A stretch of 64,000 nt of DNA from positions 17,030,760 through 17,094,759 of the forward strand of contig CAXIPT010000002.1 in assembly GCA_964030475.1 (NCBI GenBank). The letters run 5' to 3'. Of this stretch, positions 12,301 to 24,942 are shown in pieces. This stretch comes from Tethya wilhelma (taxonomy: Eukaryota > Porifera > Demospongiae > Tethyida > Tethyidae). The notes below the pieces were generated by a model that worked only from the letters and a program-made list of their open reading frames with translations, did not search any database and was not told where the DNA came from. The position numbers and the translations under genes are program-made. Position 1 is the first letter of the stretch. Every line of letters begins with the position of its first letter.

Positions 12301-15300
12301 TGAGTCTTGTGTAGGGAGGGTGTCTTCTGAGGTATTGTTGACAACTACTTGTACATCTTCTAGTTTCAGAGGGAGATCACTGTCTTCCTGAGGACTATCA
12401 ACCTCTTCACCTTCAGGGAGCTCTGCTATGACCCCACTCGATCCCAAATCACATTCTTCTTGGAGTTTTGTCAGCACCTTCTGAGAGATGTCAACACCAT
12501 TCTCAAGGTCCTCCAGATTGATGGTGGGTCTCATTCCCTCACTGGCCGGTAGGACAACAGTCACTTTGAGCGTCTTCTCTTCCACTAGCTCATTGATGAA
12601 ACCCCTGTAGGATATCGGCCAGGCATCGCGAGCCGGCACTTGAGAGAGAGAACATGGAATCGCTTGAACTGGTAACTCAAGAAAGTTTTCTGGACACATG
12701 ACTAGATTTTCTGGCGAAACGACTTCCTCATTTCCGTAATCAATGAAGTGTACCTTGGCTGTACCATCAGAGTCCACACCTATCACCTCGGCTCGGTACC
12801 ACGAGTCATCCACATCATACTTGGCCAGTACAAAGTCACCTTCGTGGAAGGTCTGGTGTCCCGTTGTAGAGTTGTCAAAACTTGCACAGTACTGTTGAAT
12901 TTCGTCACTGAGAGCAAACAGCTCGTCCTGACAATCGAGTCTCTGAATGTAGAGCAAAGACGGGCTCTCTGTGAAGACCACGTTCACCTCCAGCACCTCT
13001 TGGACTGCCAGGCTCAGCTTAAATGGTGCTCTAATGAGGGGCTTCCCCTCAGAGGCATCGGTCTCCTCCGTCTCTCCATTCTCTGATCCTGATTCCAACC
13101 CACCAATGCTTGGTGTCTGAGATCCTTTCAGTGCCAGTGTGGATAGATTACTAGTGGGCTTCATGAGGGGGTGATCACCAGCTGGAAGGCCAAAAGGGTC
13201 TCTCAACTCAGGTGGCTGCTGTCGTGCTTGAGTGTTTGTCACAGCTGGCTGGTCGAATCGCTGCTCAAGGATAGCAGAGAAGTCTCTCTTGTCTCCGTTT
13301 GCTGTCATTTCGACAAAGAACTGTCCGTTCTTTGATGTTCCAGTGATATTCAGATTGTGCTGCTCATTTTCGCCTAGAAGACTCTGAAACTGAGCCACCT
13401 GTTCATCACTCCACTCCATTTCCAGCCCCAGGCCTTCAAAGACAGAACAGTGCAGCGACTGTACTTGGGTCGAGAGAAACTCCACAGGCAAACGGGCAAC
13501 GTGCTCCAGCGATACAGTTTCCGAATTCCCATAGTCCACAAAGGAGACGTGAACCTCCTTCTCGCTGATGATCTCCTCCACAACAGCTCTATACCACTCA
13601 TTGTCGGCACTGTACTGAGCAACACACACCTTACCAGAGGCCAGTTCGGCCAGAGGCAATGGAGGCGGAGGTTGAGCAGACAAGACAGAGCCCAGCTGCA
13701 TCATCATGTTCTCCAGCTCGGCAGTCAACTCGAGAGGCTGACAGAAGAAGCTAGTGGGAGAGACGATGGAGGTGACGTAGACGTCCACACTCGAACCGAC
13801 GCTGTAGGAGAGAGGGGTGTAGGTTGACTGTGATGGTGGCATCACGAGGGCCTGGGGTGGGAGGCGAGGGTCTTTGGTTGGGAGCAGGGCGGCGTTGATG
13901 AGACCCCCTTCTTGGTCAAACAGGTCAACGATGTATCGGTCCTCTTGGAGAGCCGTGACCTTGATTCTGAATTCTTGGTTGAGATCGTATGAGAAGAAGA
14001 GGTCCAAGGTTTCGGCGAAGAACTCCATCTCTAGGTTCGTGACTAGAGAGCAGCAAAATGATTGAGCTGGGAGAGATGCAAATCGAGAGCCGAGAGAAAG
14101 GATTTGACTTCCGGACACGTGCTCTGAATTTCCATAATCGATAAAATGGACTTCAACATCTTCTCTGTCGTGAACGGCTATGATTCTAGCTCGATACCAA
14201 GCACAGTTGCCAGAGTACTGAGCAACACAGTAGGCACCTACCTCCAGCAACGGCTCAAGGTGGTTTCCATTGTAAAAGTCGGCAATTTCTGCCATAAGTG
14301 ATTCGAGCTTGTCACACTCTGCAACCAACTGGCAGTAGAACTTTGATGGTGAGTCATTGAAGGCAATGTACACAGGATAGGTACGACCAACTTCCAAATC
14401 CAGTCTTGGAATTTCTACAGGCTCAGGTGGCGAGGTGTCAGCGGACATCTGGATCGCAAGACCTTTCTGCAAGAGTTGACTGGCAATATCGACTTCTCCA
14501 TCAAACAAGTTCACGTCCCAAGTGTTGTACATCTTGCAGATGAATCCAACTGTGAGGAGTTTGTCCGAGACAAGATTGGAAAACATGGCTAGAGCATCAT
14601 CACTCCAGCTGTCCCCAGGGGGGTTACAATTGGAGAGCTTGCACTCCACAGCCTGAACAGGCACTTCAAGAAATTCAGGGAGCAACACTTTTACATCAGA
14701 TGGAGGGATCATTTCCGAGTTACCATAGTCCATGAAGCAGACGTGGATGCCATCAGGATGGGCAGATTTCACAAAACCTCTGTACCAGAGTCCATCCTCT
14801 GAGAATTTGGCAAGGCAGATGCTTCCGGGATGAGGCTTACTCAGTATCTGGGCATCATCACCTGACCCATAGGCCATGAGCTTCTCTTGCAAGGGAGCTA
14901 GAGTGTCTTCAGCAGATGGAACTTGGAGCCAAAATGCCGAGGGGGAGTCGATACTTGAGATGTACATATCACAAGTGTCTCCTTTTGAGATCTTGAGGAA
15001 CTTGAAGACATTACCACTACCGTTTGTAGTATCTTGAGACAATGAACCTGCAGAATAAGTTCCCTCAGAAGGCAGAGATGAACCTGGTGTGCTGTTCACA
15101 TGCTTTACAAGGCCCATCTCTATCAGTTTCGTGGCAATCTCTTCAGAGCCTTCAATCAACGAGACAGCAAGAGTCTGCCCATCACCGAAGAGATAGGGTT
15201 TGCTAGAAAAGTTTCTGATGCTCTTGACTTGTGCAACCAGCGTCTTTTCCAACACCAGGTCGAGGAAGATTCCAGTCATCTCATCGTTCCAGATGAGGGG

Positions 15301-18300
15301 ACCAACGTTGGCAAGGGAACAGGGAATGGCCTGGGCTGGCAAGTTGAAGAAGTCATCAGTCACAAGCTCCATTACCAGCGACTCTGCAACAAGTTCTGAA
15401 TTACCGTAGTCAACAAAGGTTACTCTGACTCCATCTTTAGTGACCTCCTCAACTAGTGCTCGGTACCATCTTTGATCTTCAGAGTACTGAGCTGCCACAA
15501 ACAGGCCTTTCTTCAACTCACTTCTTGTAGGTGGCCACCCTTTACCAGCTCCATAATAGCTCTGCATCCTAGTCATCACATCGTCCAGAATCTCAATATT
15601 TTGGAGTGAAAACTGACAGTAGAAAAGGGAAGGATTTTCACCATGAACGACTGTCACATCGTGGTAGCTCTCAGGCTCAACACCAGATGGAAATATCATG
15701 GTGATTGTCTTCATCTGTTGGTTGCTAGGAGGCGGTGCTGAGGTTGGAAAAGGGAGAAAAACTTTCTTCTGTGGTGCTGAGGTCGATGAAGGGAGAAAAT
15801 CTCTCTTCTGTGGTGTTACCAAATTCTTTTGAATTATCAACGACATCATGTCGACGTCATCACTCTTACGATTCATATCGACGCTGTGAGTACCATCAGA
15901 CGACACTGACACACACTTCAGTGCAAACTCTTGATCGAGAAACAACTCACTAAACTGGTCGAGACTATCCTTATTGAAAGCATAGTGCTGTGAGCCCTCC
16001 AGACAGCAGCGAACAGCTTGAGATGGAAGAGCACAAAACTCTTGCTTGATCGGTAAAAGTAGATTCTGAGACAAAATCTCATCATTTCCGTAATCGACAT
16101 AATGAACCTCCACAATCATGCCTCCTTTGAGGACCTTGGTCACCATGGCTCGGTACCACGTGTCGTCCTGACTGAACAAGGCCAGAACATAGTCCCCCGG
16201 CTTCCAAGAGTGGCTCTTCATTTGAGTCGCTGGTCGAGTGTTGCGGCAGTGCTCGCTGATTTCAGTCATGAGCAGGTCCAGCTTCTCTTCTGGGTCCACC
16301 AGTTGGCAGTAGAACTTCAGCGGTGAGGTTATACTGGTCACGTACACATCGTACTTCATGCCGGTCTTGATAGCATATGGAGGCACGATTAGAGAGAGCT
16401 TGGTTGTCTTTACTTCTCCCTTTCCTTGTTTCTGGGCTACTCCTAGTTCGCAGAGCTTTGATGAAACATCTTCCCCCATGTGCAGAAGTTGGGTCTCATA
16501 GCTTCCTCCTCCTGTGTTCTTCTCCAAGAAAGAAACTTGTACTGTTTTTTCGAGAATCAAATCAGAGAAGATACTGTTGCAGTCCTGAGTCCAGTTGTTT
16601 GAGGGTGGTACCACATTGTTGAGGGAGCATTTGAGCGCCTGTGCAGGCATACTAATGAACTGTGGATCAAGGGTACGAAGATTTGCTGGCATAACTTCAT
16701 CTGTATTTCCAAAATCGAGGTAAAACACCATCGCTCCTTGAGACATCACAGAGGTGATTTTTCCTCTATACCATGATTCGTCGGTATACAGAGCAGCACA
16801 GTAGGAGCCTACAGAGGGAGAGGGAAGAGGAGAGCCTTCATTTTGCTCCTCGTAGAAGGCATACATCTTGTTCATCAAGCTGTCCACGGACTCACTCTCG
16901 GAGAGAAGCTGGACGTAAAAATCACCTGGACTGTTAACAAAGGTCACCTGGCACTCCATCGGTGAATTCATGACAGGTGTGATGGGATCAATTTGGAAGC
17001 CAGCATTTTGTTTCGGTTCCTGAGGTCCTTCTTTGAGAGCCAGAGCGATATCGAGATCACGACCAGATGCTGTTGAAGTGTCAGTGAGTTTGACAGGGAT
17101 AAACTCTCCGTATTTTGCAGGAGGTTTTGTAAACTGAGCGACAAGTTGCTTATCTATAACAAGTTCCGTGAACTTTCCAATAAGAGCTGGTGATTCTGCT
17201 GCTGATGGTTGCAATCCATCGATACTACAGCAAATTCCAAAGCAAGGTAGCTTGGCAAACTCGGGTACAAGCACTTTCAGATCTCCAGTGTTCACAGTTT
17301 CTGAGTTTCCATAGTCAATATAGCACACTTCGCATTTTCGCTGCGATCCAAACACCTGTGTGACCCTGGCTCGATACCAAAGATTATCTTCACTGAAACA
17401 CATTGCACAAAACTGACCAACCTCAGGTTGGCTCAAGGTCTTCTCCTGAGGGGACAGCTGCTTGTAGAATTCATCCAGGTCATTGGAGAGCTTCTCTAGT
17501 CCACTGTAACTGTCTGCAAGCTGTACGCAGAATCTAGCCGGGGATTCTATGAACGATGGTACGACATCGAGGTGTTCCTGGAGTGGAATGTGAGGCAGAG
17601 GAATGGCAGCCGTCACAGGTGGTGAAGTCTTCTTGCTTGATGGCTCCTTGGAGGTGGAAGGTGTAGCTGGGAGGTGGCCATTCTTGATGAGTTGATCCAC
17701 CACTGAGGAATTATCAGGAGAAAGAAGCTCAACGACAGTGACATCTTTGGAGCTCTGCTTGACAACAAGTCGAAAGCTTTGGTCGATTGTCAACTCACCA
17801 AAAGCATTGATGGTTGTCTCAGATGGTGTCACACTGCTAGGTACTCCAAATAGAGAGCACTGAATTGCTTGAGCTGGTAGAGATAAGAAGAATGGTGGAA
17901 TTTGTACAACATTGTTCTGAGAGACATTTTCAGTGTTGCCATAATCTGTAAACACAACTGGTACACTGCCATCTTGATTCAATCTGCCAGAAATTTGAGC
18001 ACGATACCACACTCTGTCTTCAGAGAAGAGTGCTAGAACAGGCATTCCAATCTTTGGATACTTCAGTTTCCATACTTTGCCAGAGTTACAGTGCTCATGA
18101 ATCTTTCTCATCATGTCGTTCAACTTGCCCGACTCCGAGGAAAGCTGACAATAGAACTCACTAAGCATCTCCACGTGACACACACCCACATCGTAGGTCT
18201 GCCCCTCCTTCAGTGCAGTGGTATGATACTTCCGTTGGGAGGATGGACTCGAATCACGGGAGGTCTGATTTCGAGAATGGAAAGGACTCTCTTTTGGTGA

Positions 18301-20382
18301 GTGACGAGGCGACTCACGGCGAGACTGGTACGGACTTGTCTTCTTTGTTTGCTGTTTGCGTCCGTGATAGGGACTTTGATCTTTGGACGGACGAGGGCTG
18401 GACGGCATCTTCTTGTCGTTGGAGCGAGAGTGGAATTTCTGTGAATGTGTCGAACTTGAATCAGAGTCTTTCCTAGAGTGGGTAGGTTGCTGAGGAGGGC
18501 TTCTGGTGAGTTGAGCAGCCAACTGAAGAGCATCATTACGACCTGAACCCTTCTGATTGACAGAAGAACTGAAAGGTACTTTTGCAAATCCCTGTCGAAC
18601 TAGCTCATGTCCGATGTCTGCATTACCATTTAGCGGGTCTGTCAGTGTTGCGGAGGGATAGCCATCTTGGTCGAGACCAACCACTTTAACGTGAAGGAAC
18701 TGCTCGTACACAAGATCTTGGAACGATTTGCTAGCTGCAGGACTCCACACTTCCCCACTGCGAGGAGTGATCTCTGCCATTGAGAAGCTGATGGCTTGAG
18801 CAGGAAGGGAGTAAAACTCCGTCTGAAGAGACCTGATCTCAGCAAGATTAACAATCTCCGTATTTCCAAAATCCACAAAGAGAACTTGAGCCGTTCCCGA
18901 GGCTTCGTCAACGCTCTGCACTACACCACGACACCAGGTGTGATCCAACTCATAGAGCACACAGCAAGTCTGGTCAATGACTGGGTTCTGGATGACGGGC
19001 AGTGATGGTCCCTTCTCGGTCAAACTAGCAACAAGGTCACTTAGCTGAGCCGAATATTCACAACGCTGGCACCACACAACTGCTGGCGATTCTGCAAAAG
19101 AAATGAAAGCATTCTTGTACGTCTCTCCAACTTCCAAAGACAAATAGCGGAAATCTTTAGATGGTGAAAGCAAGGACGGGTTTGGAGCTGAGTACTCGGC
19201 AACTCGAGCTTCGGCAAGCTTTTGACCAATGTTGGCATTGGTTTCAACATCAGTTAGGTGAACACTGAAAATCTCATTGGAGATATCCCCCACAAAGTGT
19301 GCTTCCAACTCTTTGTCTTCGGTTAGCTCCACTAGTATGTCACAAGCTTTGGGTGCCCAAGCAATGGAGCCTAGTTTTGGGTCAGGTCTAGCTGGTTTGA
19401 TGGGCTGAACACCCTCCAAGTAGCACTGAATGGCACAGAAGGGAGACTGTGCCAACGGTGCAGGTATCTGGAAAATGGTAGACTGATCAATCACTTCACA
19501 GTTGCCATAATCAACGAAGCAAACTGTCACTCGAGAGGAGGAAACCTTGACGATCTCTGCACGGTAGTAACGTTGATCTTCACTGAACTGTGCACAACAT
19601 GCCACTCCGGGAAGTATGGCATTTGAAGGAAGCCTTTTCAGGGATGAAATGGTCTCTGGAGCATTTAAACTGTCCATCACAGACTGGAGAAAATCAACCT
19701 TACTCGAAAGTTGAAGCCAGAACTTGCCAGGCGAGTCAACAAAGCAAGTGTAGACATTTTGCTTGCTACCAATCTCAATATAATCGGAGGAGATGCCATA
19801 CTGGCCTACACCTTGCTCCACTAGAGAGGTGGTAACTGAGCTGGGAGTCGTCTCGTCTTGAAACAGACAGACATTGTAGCAAGGAAGGATAGAAAGAAAA
19901 GGATGCTTCTGAGAAGAACTGTGCGACAGAAAGACACCACTGAATTCTTGCTCTAGTAATAAAGCACTTAATGCATCGGTCGCTCCTTTGTCTGAAAATG
20001 GGAAAAAATCTCCAAGGGTACAACAGACAGCTTGATAGGGGGTCTCGAAAAACGGACCAGTTGGTGGACTCAAGTTTTTCACAGGAACCACTTCAGTGTT
20101 CCCATAATCTACATAGAAAACAGTTACATTCGACCCATTGACTTTAGATACTAAAGCTCTAAACCACAACTGGTCTGCATCGGAAAATGCATAACACTGT
20201 ATGCCCAAGTCAGGGATAAGTTCTTTCCTGCCACTAGATTCAATATGGTTACGAATCTTCTCTGAGAGTTTATCGAGTGCGTATGCCTCGTCTGTATCAA
20301 GCTGGACAAAGAATGTACAGTTGGTGGCTACAAAGGTGACATACACCTTCTGCCGGTTCCCAAATTGTATTTCAAGACTCAT
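2796..20382 (-). CDS. Giant multi-Tudor-domain protein (TDRD/Tudor-like)
   Basis: A single open exon runs from the ATG at 20382 for more than 10 kb. It contains fourteen repeats of the extended-Tudor signature (WYRA.V...VxFVDYGNxE), from ADQLWFRALV near residue 70 to DDVWYRAEV near residue 3100. The final exon (3397-2796) carries a fifteenth (DSQWYRGEVV...VDYGNSEDV) and ends CGLGCSVN. The donor at 4380 and acceptor at 3397 share phase 1, so the serine codon is restored. An Arg/Ser/His-rich linker sits near residues 610-715 and a long acidic Ser/Thr/Glu-rich linker precedes the last Tudor. Tudor proteins of this kind bind dimethyl-arginine on Piwi-class proteins in germ granules; a germline or piRNA role here is inference. 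The 3' part is present in three partial copies, so the displayed frame stops at 10093 just past a breakpoint. A simple unduplicated gene would encode about 3,630 residues. A TAA lies directly before the ATG. Confidence 0.85.
4225..4299 (+). repeat. (CA)n microsatellite in the last Tudor intron, copy A
   Basis: An uninterrupted CA tract of about 60 bp follows a degenerate CACGCACG lead-in. The same position in copy B (9255-9311) carries a shorter tract, so the length differs between the two versions. Confidence 0.9.
4380..6260 (-). repeat. Tudor 3' region, copy A (with true splice donor)
   Basis: This stretch holds the 3' end of the Tudor main exon and its donor at 4380. Positions 4414-6260 match 10123-11969 (copy C, constant offset 5709) almost perfectly over 1.85 kb; I noticed one coding difference, Thr versus Ile in ELTSDDKYS/ELISDDKYS. 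At 6260 the match stops abruptly after GAGTGGTA. Beyond it the sequence is unrelated, so the open frame begins artificially in mid-gene. Copy A reaches the final exon through an intron that lacks the transposon present in the copy B intron. Confidence 0.85.
6262..6456 (+). repeat. Unmatched sequence left of the copy B intron, repeat-like
   Basis: Between the copy A breakpoint (6260) and the point where homology to the Tudor intron resumes (6457, matching 3747) lie about 195 bp with no counterpart in copy A. The segment carries motifs such as ACAGACAGACGG and CACGTGCTACGCACGCGCC, which look like part of a dispersed repeat. No other copy is visible in this window. Confidence 0.4.
6589..6598 (+). 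promoter_or_regulatory. TATA box of the plus-strand gene in the transposon
   Basis: GTATAAAAGG lies about 80 bp inside the left terminus and about 215 bp before the likely start codon at 6805. A matching box faces inward from the right end (near 8812-8820). Confidence 0.5.
6805..7405 (+). pseudogene. Element-borne gene remnant, plus strand, frameshifted
   Basis: Two exons are visible: 6805-7254 (donor GTAAGT) and 7325-7405 (acceptor GTAG). The conceptual product starts MASTTLDSSDSCTD, has a Gly-rich stretch, then a Cys motif (KCVHCLCTPCV), FLVGGAAANV, KRYPL, FWKLFNEIGMW, LARKVLRTS, ILPKCVIEDVRRRYPNQDG and ends FDASY. These blocks read naturally in sequence but lie in three different frames. 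One frame change falls between about 7128 and 7150 and another near 7185-7195, so the gene appears broken unless these are sequencing errors. I have seen this type of Cys/RYPLY..FW../CV...R..YP pattern in repeated uncharacterised invertebrate proteins but cannot name the family with confidence. Transposon-associated origin is inferred from position. Confidence 0.5.
7547..7636 (+). repeat. Compound (GT)n(GA)n microsatellite
   Basis: A GT tract passes directly into a GA tract with occasional AAAG interruptions, between the two genes inside the transposon. Confidence 0.9.
7786..8615 (-). pseudogene. Element-borne gene, minus strand, probably frameshifted
   Basis: Three exons chain with matching phases: 8615-8372, 8302-8052 and 7936-7786. 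The first encodes MATSRKKRVRFHIDV, then FSSEAEKNAFCGRLSAARDL and NNYELMMALFDLADKQ. The second begins DFPTEAEACEGDQSPGLFVM, runs through a Cys motif (CACSGRWKLES) and then meets TGA. One base of shift restores an open frame (RRTPMKVRVKKTYQF) that continues to the donor and into an acidic third exon ending DDDEVRLIR. The start codon is about 200 bp from an inward TATA box at the right terminus. It resembles the N-terminal part of repeated uncharacterised proteins that I suspect are transposase-related (possibly Kolobok), but I cannot confirm this. A (CA)n tract occupies the second intron. Confidence 0.45.
7939..8004 (+). repeat. (GT)n microsatellite in an element-borne intron
   Basis: About 64 bp of pure GT, read as CA on the coding strand, ends exactly at the acceptor of the third exon of the minus-strand gene. 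Confidence 0.9.
9255..9311 (+). repeat. (CA)n microsatellite in the Tudor intron, copy B
   Basis: The tract occupies the position equivalent to 4225-4299 in copy A but is shorter. Confidence 0.9.
9392..10122 (-). repeat. Tudor 3' region, copy B (diverged)
   Basis: This matches copy A 4380-5109 at a constant offset of 5012 but with about 1-2 percent substitutions, several of them amino-acid changes (TECVYE/TEYVYE, FEQDSE/YGQDSE, TETSG/TEVSG). Its 5' edge at 10121-10122 abuts copy C directly, so the frame reading in from copy C shifts and stops within ten codons. Its intron continues left to 8837, where the TTAA-flanked element begins. The divergence level fits an allele better than an old paralogue, but that is inference. 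Confidence 0.8.
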
Positions 20383-20506
20383 TTATTTGAAACTTCCCAA
20401 CCTTGAAACTCCACATAAAAATGAGTATTAATGTACCTCTGTAGTCAAAAAAAAATTTGATATATACCAATAAAATACGGAATGGAACTGACCCACATGC
20501 ACAGGT

Positions 20507-21158
20507 TAGTCTAGTCCTAGACCCCTCCTCCTTCGCCAGCGAAAAAAAGGGGTCTAGAAAAACTGGCGCACTTCCGGCGTTCTCTGCTCAAAAATGGCCA
20601 GAGCCAATCAGATTGCTTACATGAAGTCATGTGACAATTATGTCACATGACTGAACGTTGATTGTGGAAGTCGCGAAAATTTGTTACTTGACTGACCAGT
20701 CTGTAGAATTTTTACGTGTGTGTACAAAAGTTTTGAAACCTGTTGAAACTCGAAACAACATACCATTGACATCGCTGAAGCTAGTGCTTTCATCTCTAAA
20801 TGGAACAGATAAGAATTTAGTTATTACAAAGGCATGAGCTACGTAAATTGCAGTGGGTAGGGTTAGCGTGACTTTTGACTTGAAGCACTCGATCTATTCG
20901 GTGAAGATTATTTACCGACTATTCTTTTCTCAGGGCTTAATGTTCACTGTAAAGTCTCCTGCTTGGACACAAAAAAAAACGATTGATCTGTGTTAAAACT
21001 TGCTCGCGAAAATGCAGAAAGATCCATGATAAATTTTTGAGGTCAGGCTGCACGTGAATCATGACGCAGCTACATTCCAGAATTTCACCGGAAGTGCACC
21101 AGTTTTTCTAGACCCCTTTTTTTCGCTGGCGAAGGAGGAGGGGTCTAGGACTAGACTA
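20507..21158. mobile_element. Non-autonomous TIR element with 9-bp target duplication (MULE-like)
   Basis: The ends are inverted repeats of about 70 bp with a single mismatch. The outer part is TAGTCTAGTCCTAGACCCCT, and the inner part passes through CTCCTTCGCCAGCG to CACTTCCGG. The 9-bp sequence TGCACAGGT flanks both sides (20498-20506 and 21159-21167). The interior of about 500 bp has no long open frame. Long inverted repeats with 9-bp duplications are typical of Mutator-like elements. The element lies in the promoter-side gap between the Tudor gene and the nucleotidyltransferase gene. Confidence 0.85.
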
Positions 21159-21560
21159 TGCACAGGTTTGGGTTTACTCTAAATAAAGCACACCAACATG
21201 TTGAGGGCGTTTGCAACGGGTAATTCACTGAACAAAGAAATGTGTATAAAAGTGTCCATATAATGTTTACACCACCATGCTGAATACTACAGAGGCAACG
21301 CAATAGGTGTAAATTTGTTAGAAAACTTTACTGTACATAAATTTTATTTTTTGTTTGCATGCTTAGTCTTTAGACACGTACCTTGCTATTTAGACGGTTA
21401 TGAAATGTAGTTTGGTTCAAATAGTTTGTTAAGGTTGAGGACAAAGTTGAATTTGTAGTCTGCAGACTCGAAACTTCAGCTGCACAGGCAGCACGCTCAA
21501 AATTCGGCTTTGAAGCTTCTTCGCCACGTGACAATTCTACTGCTCATGCGCAGAAAAAAT

Positions 21561-22217
21561 ATGGCAGAGAAAGCTCCAGTGAAGAAGAAGCAGTGCCCAA
21601 AAGGCCACGAATGCCCTGAAATTGCACACATCATCCGAATATTTGCTCAAGAAGGACAGGAGGTACTGAATGTATACATTGTAGGTAGTCACATGTGGGG
21701 AACTTGTCACAAAACAAGTGACTGGGATCTTGTGATTGTGATGGATAAACTCTCCTCCCCCAAACCCTTGAATATCCACAAGAGCAACTTGGAGGCATTC
21801 ATACTATCAAAGGAACAATACTGTAGTTTCATATCAACGCATTTGATGCAAGTATTGCTGACTCTCTGGCTTCCATTGGAGTGTGTATTGAGAGAGAAAT
21901 TCAATCCAAGAAGTGTATTTCGTTATTCTAAAGATGCTCTACTCTCGTCTCTTGAACATTCTAAAGAACGTGACTTGAGAGTATCTGAAAAACACTTTAA
22001 TAAACATGATACCAAACATGCTAAGAAAATCCTTTTACATTGTCTCCGCTACCTTGATCTTGGTGTTCAAATTAAGAAAAATCAACGGATCACAGATTAT
22101 ACATCAGCCAACCAACATAGGGAGGTTGTATATGGCATTTATGACACTGAATGGGCAAAAGTGATGCAATTATTGCAGCCCATAATAGATAGTCTATGGA
22201 GTGAATTGCAAACTTGA
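21561..22217 (+). CDS. Intronless nucleotidyltransferase-fold protein
   Basis: The frame is open from 21510, but the ATG at 21561 (MAEKAPVKKKQCPKGHECPE) gives the more natural start and about 218 residues. Near residue 40 lies the nucleotidyltransferase signature: GSHMWGTCHKTSDWDLVIV, that is GS followed by the Asp-x-Asp pair that binds metal in this fold. The C-terminal half is helical and charged (HAKKILLHCLRYLDLG, RITDYTSANQHREVVY) and could be the helical domain that often follows the catalytic core. Stand-alone proteins of this type add nucleotides to RNA, protein or small molecules; the substrate here cannot be told. No introns are visible, unlike most neighbours. CATGCGCA just upstream resembles a half NRF1 site. 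A bacterial antitoxin-like or tRNA-modifying relative is possible. Confidence 0.72.
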   Translation: MAEKAPVKKKQCPKGHECPEIAHIIRIFAQEGQEVLNVYIVGSHMWGTCHKTSDWDLVIVMDKLSSPKPLNIHKSNLEAFILSKEQYCSFISTHLMQVLLTLWLPLECVLREKFNPRSVFRYSKDALLSSLEHSKERDLRVSEKHFNKHDTKHAKKILLHCLRYLDLGVQIKKNQRITDYTSANQHREVVYGIYDTEWAKVMQLLQPIIDSLWSELQT

Positions 22218-22327
22218 TATAATGATATATTTTTTATCTTCATAATACATACAAAAGAAAGATTATTATGTGATAACAAAGAGTACAATAACATAAAGAT
22301 GCATACTTTTAAAATAACTAATGATTG

Positions 22328-23874
<1,547 letters not shown>

Positions 23875-24166
23875 ACTGCTGTAAATGCAAGTATCTGTCA
23901 AGCTATGTTTTGACTAGGCTAAATTTGCTGCTTCTATTGTTTGTTTTGACTTTATTCTTGAGGAAAGCATTGAGATCAAAGTGAGCTTGCTTGCTTTTTT
24001 TTATGATGTCATTGTTTTGAGTCTCAGTTGGCATAGCAACACCAAGGCAACACACCCCACCCAATCTGACTCCGCCCCTGCAGGATTGACTTTTTCTAAA
24101 TAAACGAATGGAGTCTTTGTAAGAAAAAATTGAAAACTTGGGTGCAAGCGCATAGATGCAAGTGAG

Positions 24167-24520
24167 ATGGATGGTCCTGCAGTATTGTACACTCTAATCT
24201 TCAGCCTATACAGCATAATGGAGGTATTAGGCTTAATGCCACAGGAGATCAAAAGTGCTGGAGTATCACTCCCAGGATTGTTTTCAAGTTATTATGGAGA
24301 TCTTGTGAGAGCAAATTTATATGATACGATAATGAGGAATCTATCTGTGAATGTTTTTGTACCTGTAGAATCTGAAATTCATTACACATCAGTTACGTCG
24401 TACAACAGTCACCACTCTCCTGCACTTCTCTCTGCCCCTGGCATACTCCATAGGACTAGCACTGATTGCTCCCGATCTTCATATGGTATGAGTCATTCAG
24501 AGTGTTCTCTACTACGTACT

Positions 24521-24585
<65 letters not shown>

Positions 24586-24889
24586 ATTATTGCTACCTTC
24601 CTGTTGGCAATTATAACAAAAACTAATGGCATCTTTCTGGTCTGGAGCATGATTCTGTATTACTTTGTGTATATAGCTAAATCCGTGGCATTGGTCTCTG
24701 TCTATTGCAATGATATGGATGGCCTCGTGTTCAATACTCTTGGTTGGAGTTGGACTCTGTTACTACTGGTACCATAATGAGTGGCAGAACCACCCCCTGA
24801 GTGTGCAGCTGGGGAAGACAGGACAATCTTGGAAGTAGGAGCATTACTAGCTAATCTCCTTTCTGTCTCTTGTCTGTTCATTGTAGAAC

Positions 24890-24942
<53 letters not shown>

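Noticed and set aside
12748..19835. Many plus-strand frames of 60-125 codons opposite the Tudor exon
   Set aside because: They are antisense shadows of a strongly coding exon; none has a domain, start context or splice partner.
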